Below, piece by piece: positions 37,914 through 47,498 of a stretch of 64,000 nucleotides of DNA (position 1 is the first letter of the stretch; each line of letters begins with the position of its first letter). The position numbers and the translations under genes are program-made. Source of the DNA: Lyngbya sp. HA4199-MV5 (GTDB lineage: Bacteria; Cyanobacteriota; Cyanobacteriia; Leptolyngbyales; Leptolyngbyaceae); contig JAHHHL010000003.1 in NCBI GenBank assembly GCA_019359375.1, positions 62,001-126,000 of the forward strand, written 5' to 3'. Under the pieces are notes generated by a model, which was given only the letters and a program-made list of their open reading frames with translations, had not been told where the DNA came from and did no database searches.

Positions 37914-38975
37914 TTACACTTTTGTAGTGGCACGCTTTCTCAGCAGACGATTCACCGTGACCTTGACATTCACAGGCACATGCCGTCGATCGAGCGTTTC
38001 AAAGCGAGGTGACGTGTAGAAGCCAAACTTTTGCTGTAGCAGCAGCCAGAAAAAGGGCAAATCCTCAACAAGGTACCGCTTCCAGAGACGCTGCGGATCA
38101 CAATAGATGCGGAACAACCATTCCACACCCAAATTACTCATCCACTTTGGTGAACGCTTGAGCACTCCCGCTTCAAAATCAAGCGTCGCTCCAACTGCCA
38201 TAAAGATTTTGACGTGAGGAAGCTTGTGCTTGTACTTATAAATCCACTTTTCTTGCTTTGGGGCACCAACTCCCACGGCTAGAACGGTTGCTTTGGACTG
38301 ATTAATCATCTCAACGATTTCCAGGCATTCTTGCTCATTCTTCTCAAAGCCAAAAGACGGAGAGTAAGCCCCAATCACGATTTCTCGATTGAGCCGCTCA
38401 TTAATATTGAGCATTGCTTGCGCTGCAACGCCTTTAGCACCGCCCAATAAAAAGACTGTGATGTCTTCGTTGTCTTTGTGAAAAGCACAGAATCTTGGAA
38501 AAAGATCGGAGCCGGAAACTTTCTCTTTGAATGGAGTCCCTAAGAATTTGGATGCGTACATCAAGACCTGGCTATCGCAAACTCTATAATCGGCAAGGGC
38601 GTAGGCTCTAAGAAAGTCTGGATCTTTTTGCAACTTCATGACGTGATCAACGTTCGGAGTTAGGACGACACCGCTATGAAGCTGATCGAGCAATTCATGC
38701 ATCGACAAGTTGTCGATCGAGACGTTGAGAATATCAATTTGACTAGGCTCACTGTCAACCTGCAAGCTGTAAATTTCGTTGAGCTGTGCCTGGGTTGCAA
38801 GTGCGGTCTCCAGCGCTCGTCTGTCAATGACTCGATCGTTCACGAGAATTTCTCCCAGTAGCTGCCAACCGTATACTCTGGCTTGTTGGCGCTGTTTCCG
38901 CAGGGCTTGTTCGAGCTGGCTCTGAGTAATCAAGCGCTTTTTCAGAAGAATAGAGCCTAAAGAATTTCCAGTCAT
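37914..38975 (-). CDS. MshEN-like domain fused to WecG/TagA/CpsF-family glycosyltransferase
   Basis: 353 residues. Residues about 5-65 contain two tandem 24-residue motifs, SLGSILLKKRLITQSQLEQA... and LLGEILVNDRVIDRRALETA..., with the L-G-x-I-L...L/I...L..AL..Q pattern of the MshEN/GspE N-terminal domain that binds cyclic di-GMP. Residues about 85-320 are a GT26 glycosyltransferase (TPNVDHVMKLQ, FLLGGAKGVA, VGVGAPKQEKWI, GATLDFEAG, MSNLGVEWLFR), the type that adds N-acetylmannosaminyl residues to lipid-linked sugars. The fusion suggests c-di-GMP-controlled polysaccharide synthesis; that is inference. Confidence 0.86.
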   Translation of the reverse strand: MTGNSLGSILLKKRLITQSQLEQALRKQRQQARVYGWQLLGEILVNDRVIDRRALETALATQAQLNEIYSLQVDSEPSQIDILNVSIDNLSMHELLDQLHSGVVLTPNVDHVMKLQKDPDFLRAYALADYRVCDSQVLMYASKFLGTPFKEKVSGSDLFPRFCAFHKDNEDITVFLLGGAKGVAAQAMLNINERLNREIVIGAYSPSFGFEKNEQECLEIVEMINQSKATVLAVGVGAPKQEKWIYKYKHKLPHVKIFMAVGATLDFEAGVLKRSPKWMSNLGVEWLFRIYCDPQRLWKRYLVEDLPFFWLLLQQKFGFYTSPRFETLDRRHVPVNVKVTVNRLLRKRATTKV

Positions 38976-39800
38976 GTCTTTGAGATTTAATGGATAGAGC
39001 CGTCAGCCTGCTTATTAGCTTATTGAAATGAAGGTGTTTGAGGCGTTTAACTATATTTCTGATCAAGAAAAATTGTTACTTTACGAAAACATTGATAACA
39101 AAGAACAAACCATTCTCAAATCCCAATACGTGCTTAAAGACTGTTAAGAACGTAAAAGGTATGCACTTTACGTAGAATGGCTTTGTGTTTGAGGCTTTTC
39201 TATCAGGAAGATGTTTGTCTTGGAGTAACCTGTGACAAATACAATATAAAGTGAGGCGATAGGGCTGAAGGTCCATCGCTGCATGGCTTCACAGAAAAAT
39301 CATTTGCAGCAAAGCAATATTAAGCCCCATGACACTTTTCATTTTTCAAAAAATTTAAGAGCTATTCGGCAAGTACCGATGTTTCTGCCTGTTGGCTCGT
39401 AGTGCTGAACTCCAGTAATAGATTAGCCAATAAGCTTTACCAACTCATGTGCTTGTCTTTACAAAAAGTTCATTCGTTTACTCGATGTCGCCCCTTTGGG
39501 TGAGAGGTGAAATAATCTAAGGGATACATCTCTATCTAAAGAGGTACGATGATAAAGCATGCCCTCTGCCTTCTGCCTCTTTGCGACTGGACTTCACTTG
39601 ATTGGGAACGGCTATACCTTCTGTGATTAATCAGCCATTCTGAGCACCTGACAAGAGTTACGGCTGTTATTAACATTGAGTATCACTCAGCTAAAGCTCC
39701 GGAGTCGTTTCGGCGCAGCTAAAGTTGTAGCTTGTAAAGATAGAGTTTAGAGTAACCTTCACCCGCATGACCATCGCTGCCCGCTTTCGTTTCTAGTTTC
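38976..39800. other. Long AT-richer spacer without a recognised gene
   Basis: 825 bases, noticeably more AT-rich and poorer in GCGATCGC sites than the surroundings. A 66-codon open frame on the minus strand (39076-39276) has no family likeness. A short CTGCCTTCTGCC repeat lies at about 39563. It may contain a small RNA or the remains of a lost gene, but I cannot support either. Confidence 0.4.
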
Positions 39801-40061
39801 ATGCCCATGACTACCATTACGATCACGGTCAAGCTCTTTGCGGCATATCAAGAAGCCTGTGGCGTTTCAGAACTTCAAATGAATGTTGATGATGGCGCAA
39901 CGGTTGCAACGGTGCGCGATCGCCTGATTGCTGAACATCCGCAACTGGCACAGTGGCGTGACCTGACGCGGTTTGGCATCAATCTACAGTTTGTACCACC
40001 AGAGGCGGTGATGCATGACGGGGATGAGGTTGTTCTCATTCCTCCGGTCAGTGGTGGTTGA
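39801..40061 (+). CDS. moaD: MoaD/ThiS-family sulfur carrier protein
   Basis: 86 residues, beta-grasp ubiquitin-like fold ending in the required double glycine (PPVSGG). The pattern TVKLFAAYQEACGVSELQ and HDGDEVVLIPPVSGG fits MoaD, the small subunit of molybdopterin synthase that carries sulfur as a C-terminal thiocarboxylate. No moaE or other molybdenum-cofactor gene is adjacent, so a ThiS-like role in another pathway cannot be excluded. A second Met (39807) is an alternative start. MITE copy 3 begins six bases after the stop. Confidence 0.82.
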   Translation: MPMTTITITVKLFAAYQEACGVSELQMNVDDGATVATVRDRLIAEHPQLAQWRDLTRFGINLQFVPPEAVMHDGDEVVLIPPVSGG

Positions 40062-40067
40062 AGACGT

Positions 40068-40197
40068 TAGGGCACGTCATTAATTCACCTCCAAAGCCTT
40101 GCGGTATCAGCATAATCGCGCCCGTCCCAACACACAAGGCTAGGGGCTGAAATCCTTACTGCAAGTCATGTGTAGTCATAATTGATGACAGCCCCTA
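40068..40197 (+). repeat. ~130-bp MITE, copy 3
   Basis: TAGGGCACGTCATTAATTC at the left and ATAATTGATGACAGCCCCTA at the right, with TA at both borders. It fills the space between the convergent moaD and ddl genes. Interior matches copy 1 throughout (CAAGGCTAGGGGCTGA, TGCAAG, ATGTGTAGT). Confidence 0.85.
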
Positions 40198-40245
40198 GGA
40201 AAATGTGCGATCGCACGCGTTATCCCATAGAAAATTTGGAAACTA

Positions 40246-41304
40246 TTAAGTGTGACGCTCGAAGGCTAGCTGAACCAGGCGATCGACTAAAGCTGGAAAG
40301 GTCATCCCGCTGGCTGCCCACAGTTGGGGATACATGCTGGTAGCGGTAAACCCTGGCATGGTGTTGATTTCGTTGATGAAGACGGCTCCGGTTGCTTCGA
40401 CGTAAAAGAAGTCTACCCGTGCAAGACCAGCGGCATCGATCGCGGTAAACGCCTGGACTGCCATTGCTTGTATTTGCGCGGCGATCGACGCTGGTAAGTC
40501 GGCAGGAATAATCCAATCTGCTTTACCTTCGGTGTATTTGGTTTCGTAGTCATAAAAATCGCTTTGGTAGGTGATTTCGCCAACGACCGAAGCCTGGGGA
40601 GAATCGTTACCGAGTACAGCACATTCGATCTCTCGTGCAACCACACCTGCTTCGACGATCAGACGACGATCGTAGCTGGCAGCACTGTCCAGAGCGGCTT
40701 CAAGCTGACCACGCGTTCTCACTTTAGAAATGCCAACGGAGGAGCCAAGATTGGCAGGTTTGACAAAGCAGGGGTAAGCGAGTGCGGCTTCCAGTGCATC
40801 ACACAATTGAGCATCGATACCTGAAGGCGACTGTACTTGAGCACGGCTGACGGCTCGGTAATTGACCTGGGGTAATCCAGCTTGGGCAAAGACCATTTTC
40901 ATGGCGAGCTTATCCATGCCGATCGCCGATCCCAAAATGCCGGAACCGACAAAGGGCACTTGCATCAATTGCAGGAGACCCTGAACGGTACCATCTTCAC
41001 CATTAGGACCGTGCAGGATGGGAAACCAAACGTCCACATCTGCAACGGTTGGGGGTAAGTGCCAACGGGCTAATGGAGCCGCAGACTGCGCGTCTAAGAG
41101 CAGTTGCCCTGATGTCAACACTTGCTGAGCGATCGCGCCGTCGCACCACTGACCATTCTTTTGAATATAAAACGGTAAGAGGGTGTATACCGTGTCGTTG
41201 GGGCTGGTGCTGAATGCCTGGGCGATCGCGCGTGCTGAGGCGATCGAAACCTCATGTTCTCCAGAGCAGCCCCCAAACAATAGCCCGACACGTCGCTTTG
41301 TCAT
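40246..41304 (-). CDS. ddl: D-alanine--D-alanine ligase
   Basis: 352 residues, ATP-grasp enzyme joining two D-alanines for peptidoglycan synthesis in the cytosol. The N-terminal [18 protein letters not shown] (residues 7-24) and the C-terminal [19 protein letters not shown] are definitive, with [14 protein letters not shown] and ARVDFFYVE in between. Length is normal. Convergent with moaD across MITE copy 3. Confidence 0.96.
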   Translation of the reverse strand: MTKRRVGLLFGGCSGEHEVSIASARAIAQAFSTSPNDTVYTLLPFYIQKNGQWCDGAIAQQVLTSGQLLLDAQSAAPLARWHLPPTVADVDVWFPILHGPNGEDGTVQGLLQLMQVPFVGSGILGSAIGMDKLAMKMVFAQAGLPQVNYRAVSRAQVQSPSGIDAQLCDALEAALAYPCFVKPANLGSSVGISKVRTRGQLEAALDSAASYDRRLIVEAGVVAREIECAVLGNDSPQASVVGEITYQSDFYDYETKYTEGKADWIIPADLPASIAAQIQAMAVQAFTAIDAAGLARVDFFYVEATGAVFINEINTMPGFTATSMYPQLWAASGMTFPALVDRLVQLAFERHT

Positions 41305-41411
41305 GAATCCATGCCCTCAATGCTGATAGGAGCCACCTTGGACGATCGCAGCTCACCGTTTATAGGCTCTCATGGTATACCCTACGCACTTCCTTGCCAA
41401 ATAGACTCCCC

Positions 41412-41636
41412 TCATCGCGCTTCTAGCAATTCTTCAACGGTTAATTCAATGTCGCTGACGATCTGCCGCAACAACCTGGGAGAAAGATCACGACCTTTGT
41501 GAAAAGGAACCGTAGTAGCTCGACCATCTTCATGCCGAAACTGTTTGTGCGAACCTTTCTGTCGTACTTCTAAAAAGCCAAGCTTCTCCAGAATCCGAAC
41601 AACTTCCTGAGGCTTCAAAACAGGAATATTGCTCAT
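41412..41636 (-). CDS. hicA: HicA-family toxin (mRNA interferase)
   Basis: 74 residues. The double-stranded-RNA-binding-like HicA fold is recognisable: LKPQEVVRILEKLGF, then the catalytic-His block RQKGSHKQFRHEDGR, then TTVPFHKGRDLSPRLLRQI. HicA cleaves mRNA on ribosomes and is neutralised by HicB. It starts 3 bases after the hicB stop, so the pair is one operon with the antitoxin first, the reverse of the classical hicAB order but common in cyanobacteria. Confidence 0.93.
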   Translation of the reverse strand: MSNIPVLKPQEVVRILEKLGFLEVRQKGSHKQFRHEDGRATTVPFHKGRDLSPRLLRQIVSDIELTVEELLEAR

Positions 41637-41639
41637 TCT

Positions 41640-41849
41640 TCAGCTAACCACGATCTGCTGAGTGCCTACGAACTCTGTACTGAAAGCCACTTGCTCGTCT
41701 TCGAGCAGCATTTCGATCACTTCTTGCAAGTTTGCGTGTAGCTCGTCTAAAGTTTCGCCCTGAGAATGCGCTCCGGGGAACCCCGGAACATAGCCTACGT
41801 AGAGGTTTGTATCAGTATCTCGCTCAACGATCGCGGTAAACGTTCTCAT
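41640..41849 (-). CDS. hicB: HicB-family antitoxin
   Basis: 69 residues from the ATG at 41849 (MRTFTAIVERDTDTNLYVGYVP); a longer in-frame start at 41885 adds 12 unlike residues. It contains the HicB partial RNase-H-like fold (GFPGAHSQGETLDELHANLQE, noted in part) but no DNA-binding domain after it, so it is the short form and may not autoregulate by itself. Neutralises the HicA encoded 3 bases downstream. Confidence 0.9.
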   Translation of the reverse strand: MRTFTAIVERDTDTNLYVGYVPGFPGAHSQGETLDELHANLQEVIEMLLEDEQVAFSTEFVGTQQIVVS

Positions 41850-42064
41850 GCTACTTTCCACAGCGTATGTCTCAATTCTAAGCAAAGGCGCGATCGTGCG
41901 TCATTTTACAAAAGTGGTGATCGCATTGTAATTGGACATTCTCTAGGAGAGATGCTTTTAGGATGCGCGCTAAAAGGTGCGTTTGTTTGCAGTAGCGCAC
42001 CCTACGAGAGTGGCGATCGCACTCTTTGACCTCCAAAACAGTAGCCATAGTATTAGTGATCTGC

Positions 42065-42739
42065 TTAGTCACATAGATTGTGACATACCTGATGAGTCAC
42101 TACACCTAAGAGCCGATTTCCTTGTAATGAACGTCCAACAGCAAACAGAATGACGTATTGGCTAAACCAATACTCCTTGTACTGCTCAGGCGTAGTGTGT
42201 AGAAGAACGTACCACATTTTGCCATCTACAACAGATCGCTTAATTGCACCGTGAGTTCCCGTAAACTCGTCTCTGTTGTCCTCATGTTCAAAGATGTTTT
42301 GCTTTGAGAAATCAGTGTGAATTTCATCATTGTCTGTCCCAGGATGATAGCCAGGGAAAGGTATTGCTGTTGCGTCAAAGTTTTTAATGTGCTCACTGCG
42401 AAAATTTTGTGGCTTCAAAGCAGCGAGAACATTAGTTCCTGTTAAGGGTTCAGCCCCATTCGGATACTCACAAATGAACGGAAAAACCGAACATGCTCCT
42501 GCACCGTAGTAGCACTCGCTTAAATTAAGCTTGGTGAGGAGATTAATCTCCTCTGCCAAATGAATATCCAGAGGATAGTTTGAAGCAAATTGGGATTGAA
42601 AAGTGATAACTTTTCCTCTTGCACCAAGCACTTCAGTGAAGGGAATCTCCCAAGGCTCACATTCAAAAGACTCTAGCCGAAATGGTTGATCAAGGAATGA
42701 CGCTTTGACTTGTGTAATGAGTGCTTCCTCGTTACTCAT
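42065..42739 (-). CDS. Hypothetical protein
   Basis: 224 residues, not recognised. It is acidic and aromatic, with no signal peptide or membrane helix. Visible segments include FRSEHIKNFDATAIPFPG and NDEIHTDFSKQNIFEHEDN. Base composition of the gene is more AT-rich than its neighbours and has few GCGATCGC sites, which hints at transfer. It sits next to hicBA (180 bases upstream of hicB), so it may belong to a small accessory island. The final residues VVTHQVCHNLCD are Cys/His-rich but do not form a known motif. Confidence 0.7.
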   Translation of the reverse strand: MSNEEALITQVKASFLDQPFRLESFECEPWEIPFTEVLGARGKVITFQSQFASNYPLDIHLAEEINLLTKLNLSECYYGAGACSVFPFICEYPNGAEPLTGTNVLAALKPQNFRSEHIKNFDATAIPFPGYHPGTDNDEIHTDFSKQNIFEHEDNRDEFTGTHGAIKRSVVDGKMWYVLLHTTPEQYKEYWFSQYVILFAVGRSLQGNRLLGVVTHQVCHNLCD

Positions 42740-42861
42740 TGAATTGATTTCTTAGCGAAGCAAACTTAAAAGTATCCATTACTAAACAGAAACCTTCTGC
42801 CTATCTACCTAATTTAATAATAAATAGACAGAAAAGTTCGATATCCATAAACCGATCGCTC

Positions 42862-42998
42862 TACACGTAAAGCGATTTCCGGTTCACTGTAGCTAATGCC
42901 TCGACCAAATTACGGACAGCGGCGATCGCGGCGATTTCGCTGTTGAGTTGATTGATGGCGGAACCAACGCCGATGACAGAGGCACCAGCGGCGATCGC
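42862..42998 (-). pseudogene. Possible 3' remnant of a degraded gene
   Basis: On the minus strand a frame of about 45 codons, opening just after a TAG and ending in a stop near 42862, reads GASVIGVGSAINQLNSEIAA and then VRNLVEALATVN. The GA-x-VIGVGSAI pattern looks like the C-terminal part of a TIM-barrel aldolase or similar enzyme, and the codons include GCGATCGC sites typical of local genes. No start codon or upstream domain is found, so it looks like a truncated leftover. Identity is not established. Confidence 0.35.
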
Positions 42999-43165
42999 CT
43001 AAAACGGCTGCATCCTTTGCAGGCTCGACATCGCTGTTCAATGGAGTGATCCTCCAGTGGTTTGCCTGCATGATGGCATAAATTTATGCACGCGAAGCGG
43101 ACTAGAGGTGACTCTAGCCCGCTTCATGGTTATTGGATCACATCATCGCAGGGGCGATCGTACCC

Positions 43166-44731
43166 TTAAGCGGCGGGAGGCGGAACCGGGGCTTCCAGAC
43201 CGTCGATCGCGCTGATTTCGCCCGTAAACCGGATCAAGTCAGCCATCGTAAACGTACCGGGCACTTTAGCAGGTAGCGTGGGCTTCCACTGACGATTCCG
43301 CACAAAGAAAGAATCGCTATCGCCCTCAAAGAGACCCAGGAAGACCTCTGCCACAATGCGGCTACCCACCTCACCCAGACGCAAGCCCTTTTGCTGCACA
43401 TGTGCTTCTTTCAGGATGTAGTACCAGAGCGGTGTTTCCTTATCAAAGCCAAAGCGTCTTGCCACTTCGCCATCGGCACCCGACGCAAGCTCGCTTGAAC
43501 TCAGGGGCTTGAGGTTCATAAAGCGTGCCACACTCTGACCAGAGGGTAGACCCATACTGCGTCCCCGCAGCAGGTTTCGCACTGCCAGCGACGTGGGCGG
43601 CTGAAGGTTGGGTACATTCGGGAGATTGGGGATATCCTTCAGCGGGTTGACAAGGAAGGGATCCAGTTTACGGGAGTGGTTCACTGGCACGGCTGGGTCA
43701 ATTTCAAAGAAGCGTCTCCAATCCACAATCCAGTTGGTGGGCAAGAGCGTATCTAGCCCTGGACCTTGGGGTGGCATGCGTCTGGATTTGCCCGTAAAGT
43801 TAAACAGCAGACCCAGTGATGCTGGGGTGATGCTATCGGAAGCAATGTCCTTAAAGGTAAAGACGCGGTTGTAGTCGTAGGAACTGCGGATCATGCTATG
43901 ACCCAGGCGGTACGCTGCCACCGAGAACTCCACCGGAATGAACGGAAACTTGTCGAACTTGTAAAACTTGCGTCCCTCATTCAGCACTTTGTTGACCTGA
44001 TTGGAGTCAAGAATGCGATCGAGGAAGTCAAACACCACAATCCACTGATAGTGCCACACTACTAGCTGTCTGGCTTCTTCAAAGACAGTCCTGCTGATCT
44101 CAGCTTTCCGTGGAATCGAGCCGTCTCTGAGTCCATCCACAATTTTGTTGTGGAACTTGAGGATCGCCAGATGAGTCTGCGCCACCAGCAAGTTCTCGTC
44201 GTTGCGCGGATCACCCAACAAAGCGATCGTGCTGGGGGCACGAGGCAGATCGTGGTCACCGTTGACGACAAGCGTGTTGCCGCTACCATCGGTACTCTCG
44301 CTATTCTTGCCAATGAGGAACTTCTCTTTGTCCTTGAGCTGATACAGATACGGTTGATCATCAGGACCAGCGCCATACACGCTATCCAGATCGAGGGCAG
44401 GCGTACGGAAGTTGACGACGGCTTGAGGGTCGACTCGCTTCTCTTTGAGCGATGTGGGATCAAAGGTCAGGTCATGATCAACAAACTGCCCTAGATAGGT
44501 AAAGCCCGCTGGCACATTGCGATTGTCGCCATCGGGATGGTCTCTCTGTGGCTCAGAGGGATCGGTGCGACTGTCGGTCATGGCGTTGCCCAGTGCCACC
44601 AGGCTATCGATCGGGGGTGTAAAAGCAGGCAGCTCTGGAAACATCCTGCCGAATTTGCCTGTCTCTGCAAAAGCGCCCTGAGGCGTGTTGTCTCCGTTGC
44701 GAACGCTAAAGCCGTGTTGTGGTGATGACAT
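43166..44731 (-). CDS. Animal-type heme peroxidase (peroxidase-cyclooxygenase superfamily)
   Basis: 521 residues. The distal histidine (His86) and calcium-site aspartate are in GQFVDHDLTFDPTS; AHLAILKFHN-like QTHLAILKFHNKIVDGL and the proximal-histidine block AAYRLGHSMIRSSYDYN follow, and FRTPALDLDSVYGAGP is typical. Bacterial members of this superfamily oxidise halides, phenols or fatty acids with H2O2. There is no signal peptide. A strong AGAGGAAA ribosome site precedes the ATG. Isolated gene; substrate and physiological role unknown. Confidence 0.9.
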   Translation of the reverse strand: MSSPQHGFSVRNGDNTPQGAFAETGKFGRMFPELPAFTPPIDSLVALGNAMTDSRTDPSEPQRDHPDGDNRNVPAGFTYLGQFVDHDLTFDPTSLKEKRVDPQAVVNFRTPALDLDSVYGAGPDDQPYLYQLKDKEKFLIGKNSESTDGSGNTLVVNGDHDLPRAPSTIALLGDPRNDENLLVAQTHLAILKFHNKIVDGLRDGSIPRKAEISRTVFEEARQLVVWHYQWIVVFDFLDRILDSNQVNKVLNEGRKFYKFDKFPFIPVEFSVAAYRLGHSMIRSSYDYNRVFTFKDIASDSITPASLGLLFNFTGKSRRMPPQGPGLDTLLPTNWIVDWRRFFEIDPAVPVNHSRKLDPFLVNPLKDIPNLPNVPNLQPPTSLAVRNLLRGRSMGLPSGQSVARFMNLKPLSSSELASGADGEVARRFGFDKETPLWYYILKEAHVQQKGLRLGEVGSRIVAEVFLGLFEGDSDSFFVRNRQWKPTLPAKVPGTFTMADLIRFTGEISAIDGLEAPVPPPAA

Positions 44732-45107
44732 AATTTTCCTCTAGAACGAAACTCTAGTTTGGCTACGAAGACAGCCTAAGCGACCTGCCCAAAAATGGAT
44801 GGTACCCGTTTGGGGTATTTTCCTTTGAGCGGTGATATAAGCATGGCGATCGCGCGTGGGTAGTGCCATCTGACCCATGACCTCGCAGTTTACAAAGAGG
44901 CACAACTCGCGATTAATACCAATGTAAACAAAGCTTGCTGCCCATACAGTTAGCGGTACGGGCGAGTTTGAGCAAGACGGCGTGGGTTTGCTGTGGCTTC
45001 AGAGTCAAACCACCTTATCGATAGGGACAGCGAGAACAAGGAGACCAGGAATGAGCAGAGACTCTGAACCCACCCTACCAAAGGTCGAGCTTATTTAATT
45101 TCCAGTC
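44732..45107. other. Spacer without recognised feature
   Basis: 376 bases between the peroxidase start and the obgE stop. No gene, clear hairpin or repeat seen. Confidence 0.35.
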
Positions 45108-46250
45108 CTAAGGGATGGGAGCGGTTAAATCGGCATCCAGTGAAGGCTGGCAAGAGTCGATCGCGTCTAGTGGCAACGGTGTCTTCGGTTCTGCTGTTGT
45201 ACCCTTGAGCAACGCCTCTGCCTCTAAAGCCCCTGCCTCTAAAGCCTCTGCCTGCAAAACCTCAAGTGACTGCCAAACCTGGTTGAGCAATGGCTCTAAT
45301 CCCGTGCGCGCTACGGCTGAGATTTTAAACACAGGTACCTGACTGAGTGCTTCCAGTTGAGCCGCAAGTGCATTCACGGTTTCAGCCTCTTGACTCAAGG
45401 CATCGAGCTTGCTAAGTGCCAGAAGTTGGGGGCGATCGGGCAAGCCCCGTCCATACGCGTGTAGCTCTTGTTGAATGGTGTGATAGTCGGCGATCGGATC
45501 AGGGCTGGTGGCATCAATGAGATGCAGGAGCAAGCGCGTGCGTTCGACGTGGCGCAAAAAGTCGTGTCCTAAGCCTGTCCCTAAATGAGCACCTTCGATT
45601 AAGCCTGGGATGTCGGCAAAGACCGTACCATCGCCTGTAGGTTTACGCACAACTCCTAAATTGGGCACTAGCGTCGTAAAAGGATAGTCGGCAATTTTGG
45701 GTCTGGCAGACGACAGTGCCGCAATCAATGTCGATTTGCCTGCATTTGGCAATCCGATGATGCCCACTTCTGCCAGCAGTTTGAGTTCTAGCCGCAAAAA
45801 ACGGGTTTCTCCAGGCAAACCGGGCAAGGCTCGCTCAGGCGCACGGTTGCGATTGCTGAGAAAATGCTGGTTGCCCAACCCACCCTTACCACCCGTTGCG
45901 ACACAAAACGTTTGGTTCGGGCTGACCAGATCACTGATCAATTCATCGGTGTCTGCATCGTAAATCATCGTCCCGCAGGGCACCTCAATGATGCGATCGT
46001 GCCCTGATGCGCCAGTGCGATTATTCGGTCCGCCGCGCTGCCCATCATCCGCCTTGAATAAGTGGTTGTAGCGGAAATCTAAGAGCGTTTGCAAATTTTC
46101 GACTGCGCGCAGAATCACCGAACCGCCTCGTCCTCCATTACCGCCAGAAGGACCGCCCGCTGGTACGTATTTTTCGCGCCGAAAGGCAACTAGCCCATCG
46201 CCTCCGTTTCCTGCCTGTACCTGAACCTCTGCCTGATCGATAAATTGCAT
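45108..46250 (-). CDS. obgE: GTPase ObgE/CgtA
   Basis: 380 residues. The glycine-rich Obg domain (about 1-158: [32 protein letters not shown]) is followed by a G domain with G1 [10 protein letters not shown]3 [10 protein letters not shown]4 SKLD and G5 SAVA. Obg GTPases act in ribosome assembly and stress signalling. The C-terminal 45 residues contain an Ala/Glu/Leu repeat ([17 protein letters not shown]), encoded by a short tandem DNA repeat (about 45216-45262), not present in the family core. The start has no strong ribosome site. Confidence 0.95.
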   Translation of the reverse strand: MQFIDQAEVQVQAGNGGDGLVAFRREKYVPAGGPSGGNGGRGGSVILRAVENLQTLLDFRYNHLFKADDGQRGGPNNRTGASGHDRIIEVPCGTMIYDADTDELISDLVSPNQTFCVATGGKGGLGNQHFLSNRNRAPERALPGLPGETRFLRLELKLLAEVGIIGLPNAGKSTLIAALSSARPKIADYPFTTLVPNLGVVRKPTGDGTVFADIPGLIEGAHLGTGLGHDFLRHVERTRLLLHLIDATSPDPIADYHTIQQELHAYGRGLPDRPQLLALSKLDALSQEAETVNALAAQLEALSQVPVFKISAVARTGLEPLLNQVWQSLEVLQAEALEAGALEAEALLKGTTAEPKTPLPLDAIDSCQPSLDADLTAPIP

Positions 46251-46621
46251 AGCACGAAACTAACGCCTTCACTCTTCATCATAGGCAATTGCGGTGAATG
46301 CTATCGACCATACGCTGGTTCTTTTCTCTCTGCTGGATTTGTGGGGTGTGGGGTGTGGGGAAGGATAGGGTAAAGGGTAAAGGGTAGAGGGGGGTAGGGG
46401 GTGGGGTAAGTTGAAGCGCCAAACTCAGAATGTTCTGCCTCTCCGCGTCTCCGCGTCTCTGCGGTTTCCCCTGCTTCCCCTGCTCTCTTTGCTTCTGCCC
46501 TCGCCTCAAACCATAAGGTTTTCATGAAGCATCCGAAATGTTCCAAAGCCCCTTGTAGGTAACCGTGCGCCCCCGGTTCGATCGCCTCTAGTTCACCCCA
46601 CTGTACGCAGGAGATTCACTG
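46251..46621. repeat. Low-complexity repeat tract with G-rich run
   Basis: The spacer between obgE and the next plus-strand gene. From about 46338 to 46411 the plus strand is GGGGTGTGGGGTGTGGGG-type and AGGGTAAAGGGTAA-type sequence with quadruplex potential. From about 46435 to 46500 it is TCCGCGTCTCCGCGTCTC and TTCCCCTGC-type units. Same low-complexity family as the tracts in and around the enzymes at 12-17 kb. Confidence 0.65.
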
Positions 46622-47296
46622 ATGAACTATTTTTCGACCGTGATTGCGCTCTTGCGCGATCGCAAAGATTTTTTAGCCGAAATTTACGATGGCATTGGGC
46701 TAAAAAGTAAAATAACGGCGCTGTTGATTTCTAGTTCTTGTTTCTTTGCGCTGTATGGTGCCATTATTGGTGCTTTTCATAGCGCTCCTCAGGTAGCCTC
46801 TTCAGCCATTAAACTACCTGCGTTATATTTGCTCACGCTGTTAATTTGTTTGCCGACGCTCTACATTTTTAATGCATTATTTGGCTCAAAACAAACGATC
46901 GGACAACACTTCACCTATTTACTAACCGCTGTTTCAGTCATCGCTATTCTCTTGTGTGGCTTTGCTCCAGTCACACTCTTTTTCTTAATTACCGTGAACG
47001 ATTACTCGTTCTTCTTATTATTAAATGTGGCGATTTTTGCACTCACTGGTGTATTGGGTGTGTCTTTTCTGTATCAAGTGATGAAGCCGATCGATGAGGA
47101 TGGTGCCAGTCAAAGCGTCAAAGTTCGTAGAAACATTCTTCGGTTTTGGTTAGTGCTCTATGGCTTTGTAGGCAGTCAACTTGGATGGACATTGCGCCCT
47201 TTCTTTGGCTCTCCGGGGCAGTTTGAGCTGTTTCGCGCTAGAGAAGGAAGTTTTTTCTCCGGTGTTTGGAATGCTCTGCTCAATCTTTTAAGCTAA
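46622..47296 (+). CDS. Multi-pass membrane protein, Yip1/WH2-annotated cyanobacterial family
   Basis: 224 residues with five or six membrane helices (FFALYGAIIGAF, LPALYLLTLLICLPTLYIFN, LLTAVSVIAILLCGFAP and others). It resembles a cyanobacterial family of Yip1-like membrane proteins that databases sometimes label as actin-binding WH2, a label I consider unreliable. No catalytic motif. Followed 200 bases later by another membrane protein on the same strand; the two may be related in function. The spacer holds a duplicated AGAATTCAGAAGTC repeat (47310-47340). Confidence 0.75.
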   Translation: MNYFSTVIALLRDRKDFLAEIYDGIGLKSKITALLISSSCFFALYGAIIGAFHSAPQVASSAIKLPALYLLTLLICLPTLYIFNALFGSKQTIGQHFTYLLTAVSVIAILLCGFAPVTLFFLITVNDYSFFLLLNVAIFALTGVLGVSFLYQVMKPIDEDGASQSVKVRRNILRFWLVLYGFVGSQLGWTLRPFFGSPGQFELFRAREGSFFSGVWNALLNLLS

Positions 47297-47498
47297 GAAG
47301 GTACAGCAGAATTCAGAAGTCAGAATTCAGAAGTCAGAATTGAAAAGAGCTTCTCATCTAGCTTTCAGGCTGATAGGCTGTACTTCATTTAGCTGCAAAC
47401 TGCTGTAGCTAAAACGTGTCAAAGCAGTTGGACAGATCGAAAACGTTCAGCCATTTCGTAAACCCTGAATTGCTAAATCCTAGACTTTGAGTACTGAG

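Noticed and set aside
39076..39276. 66-codon minus-strand frame in the long spacer
   Set aside because: No ribosome-binding site, no family likeness and AT-rich random-looking translation.
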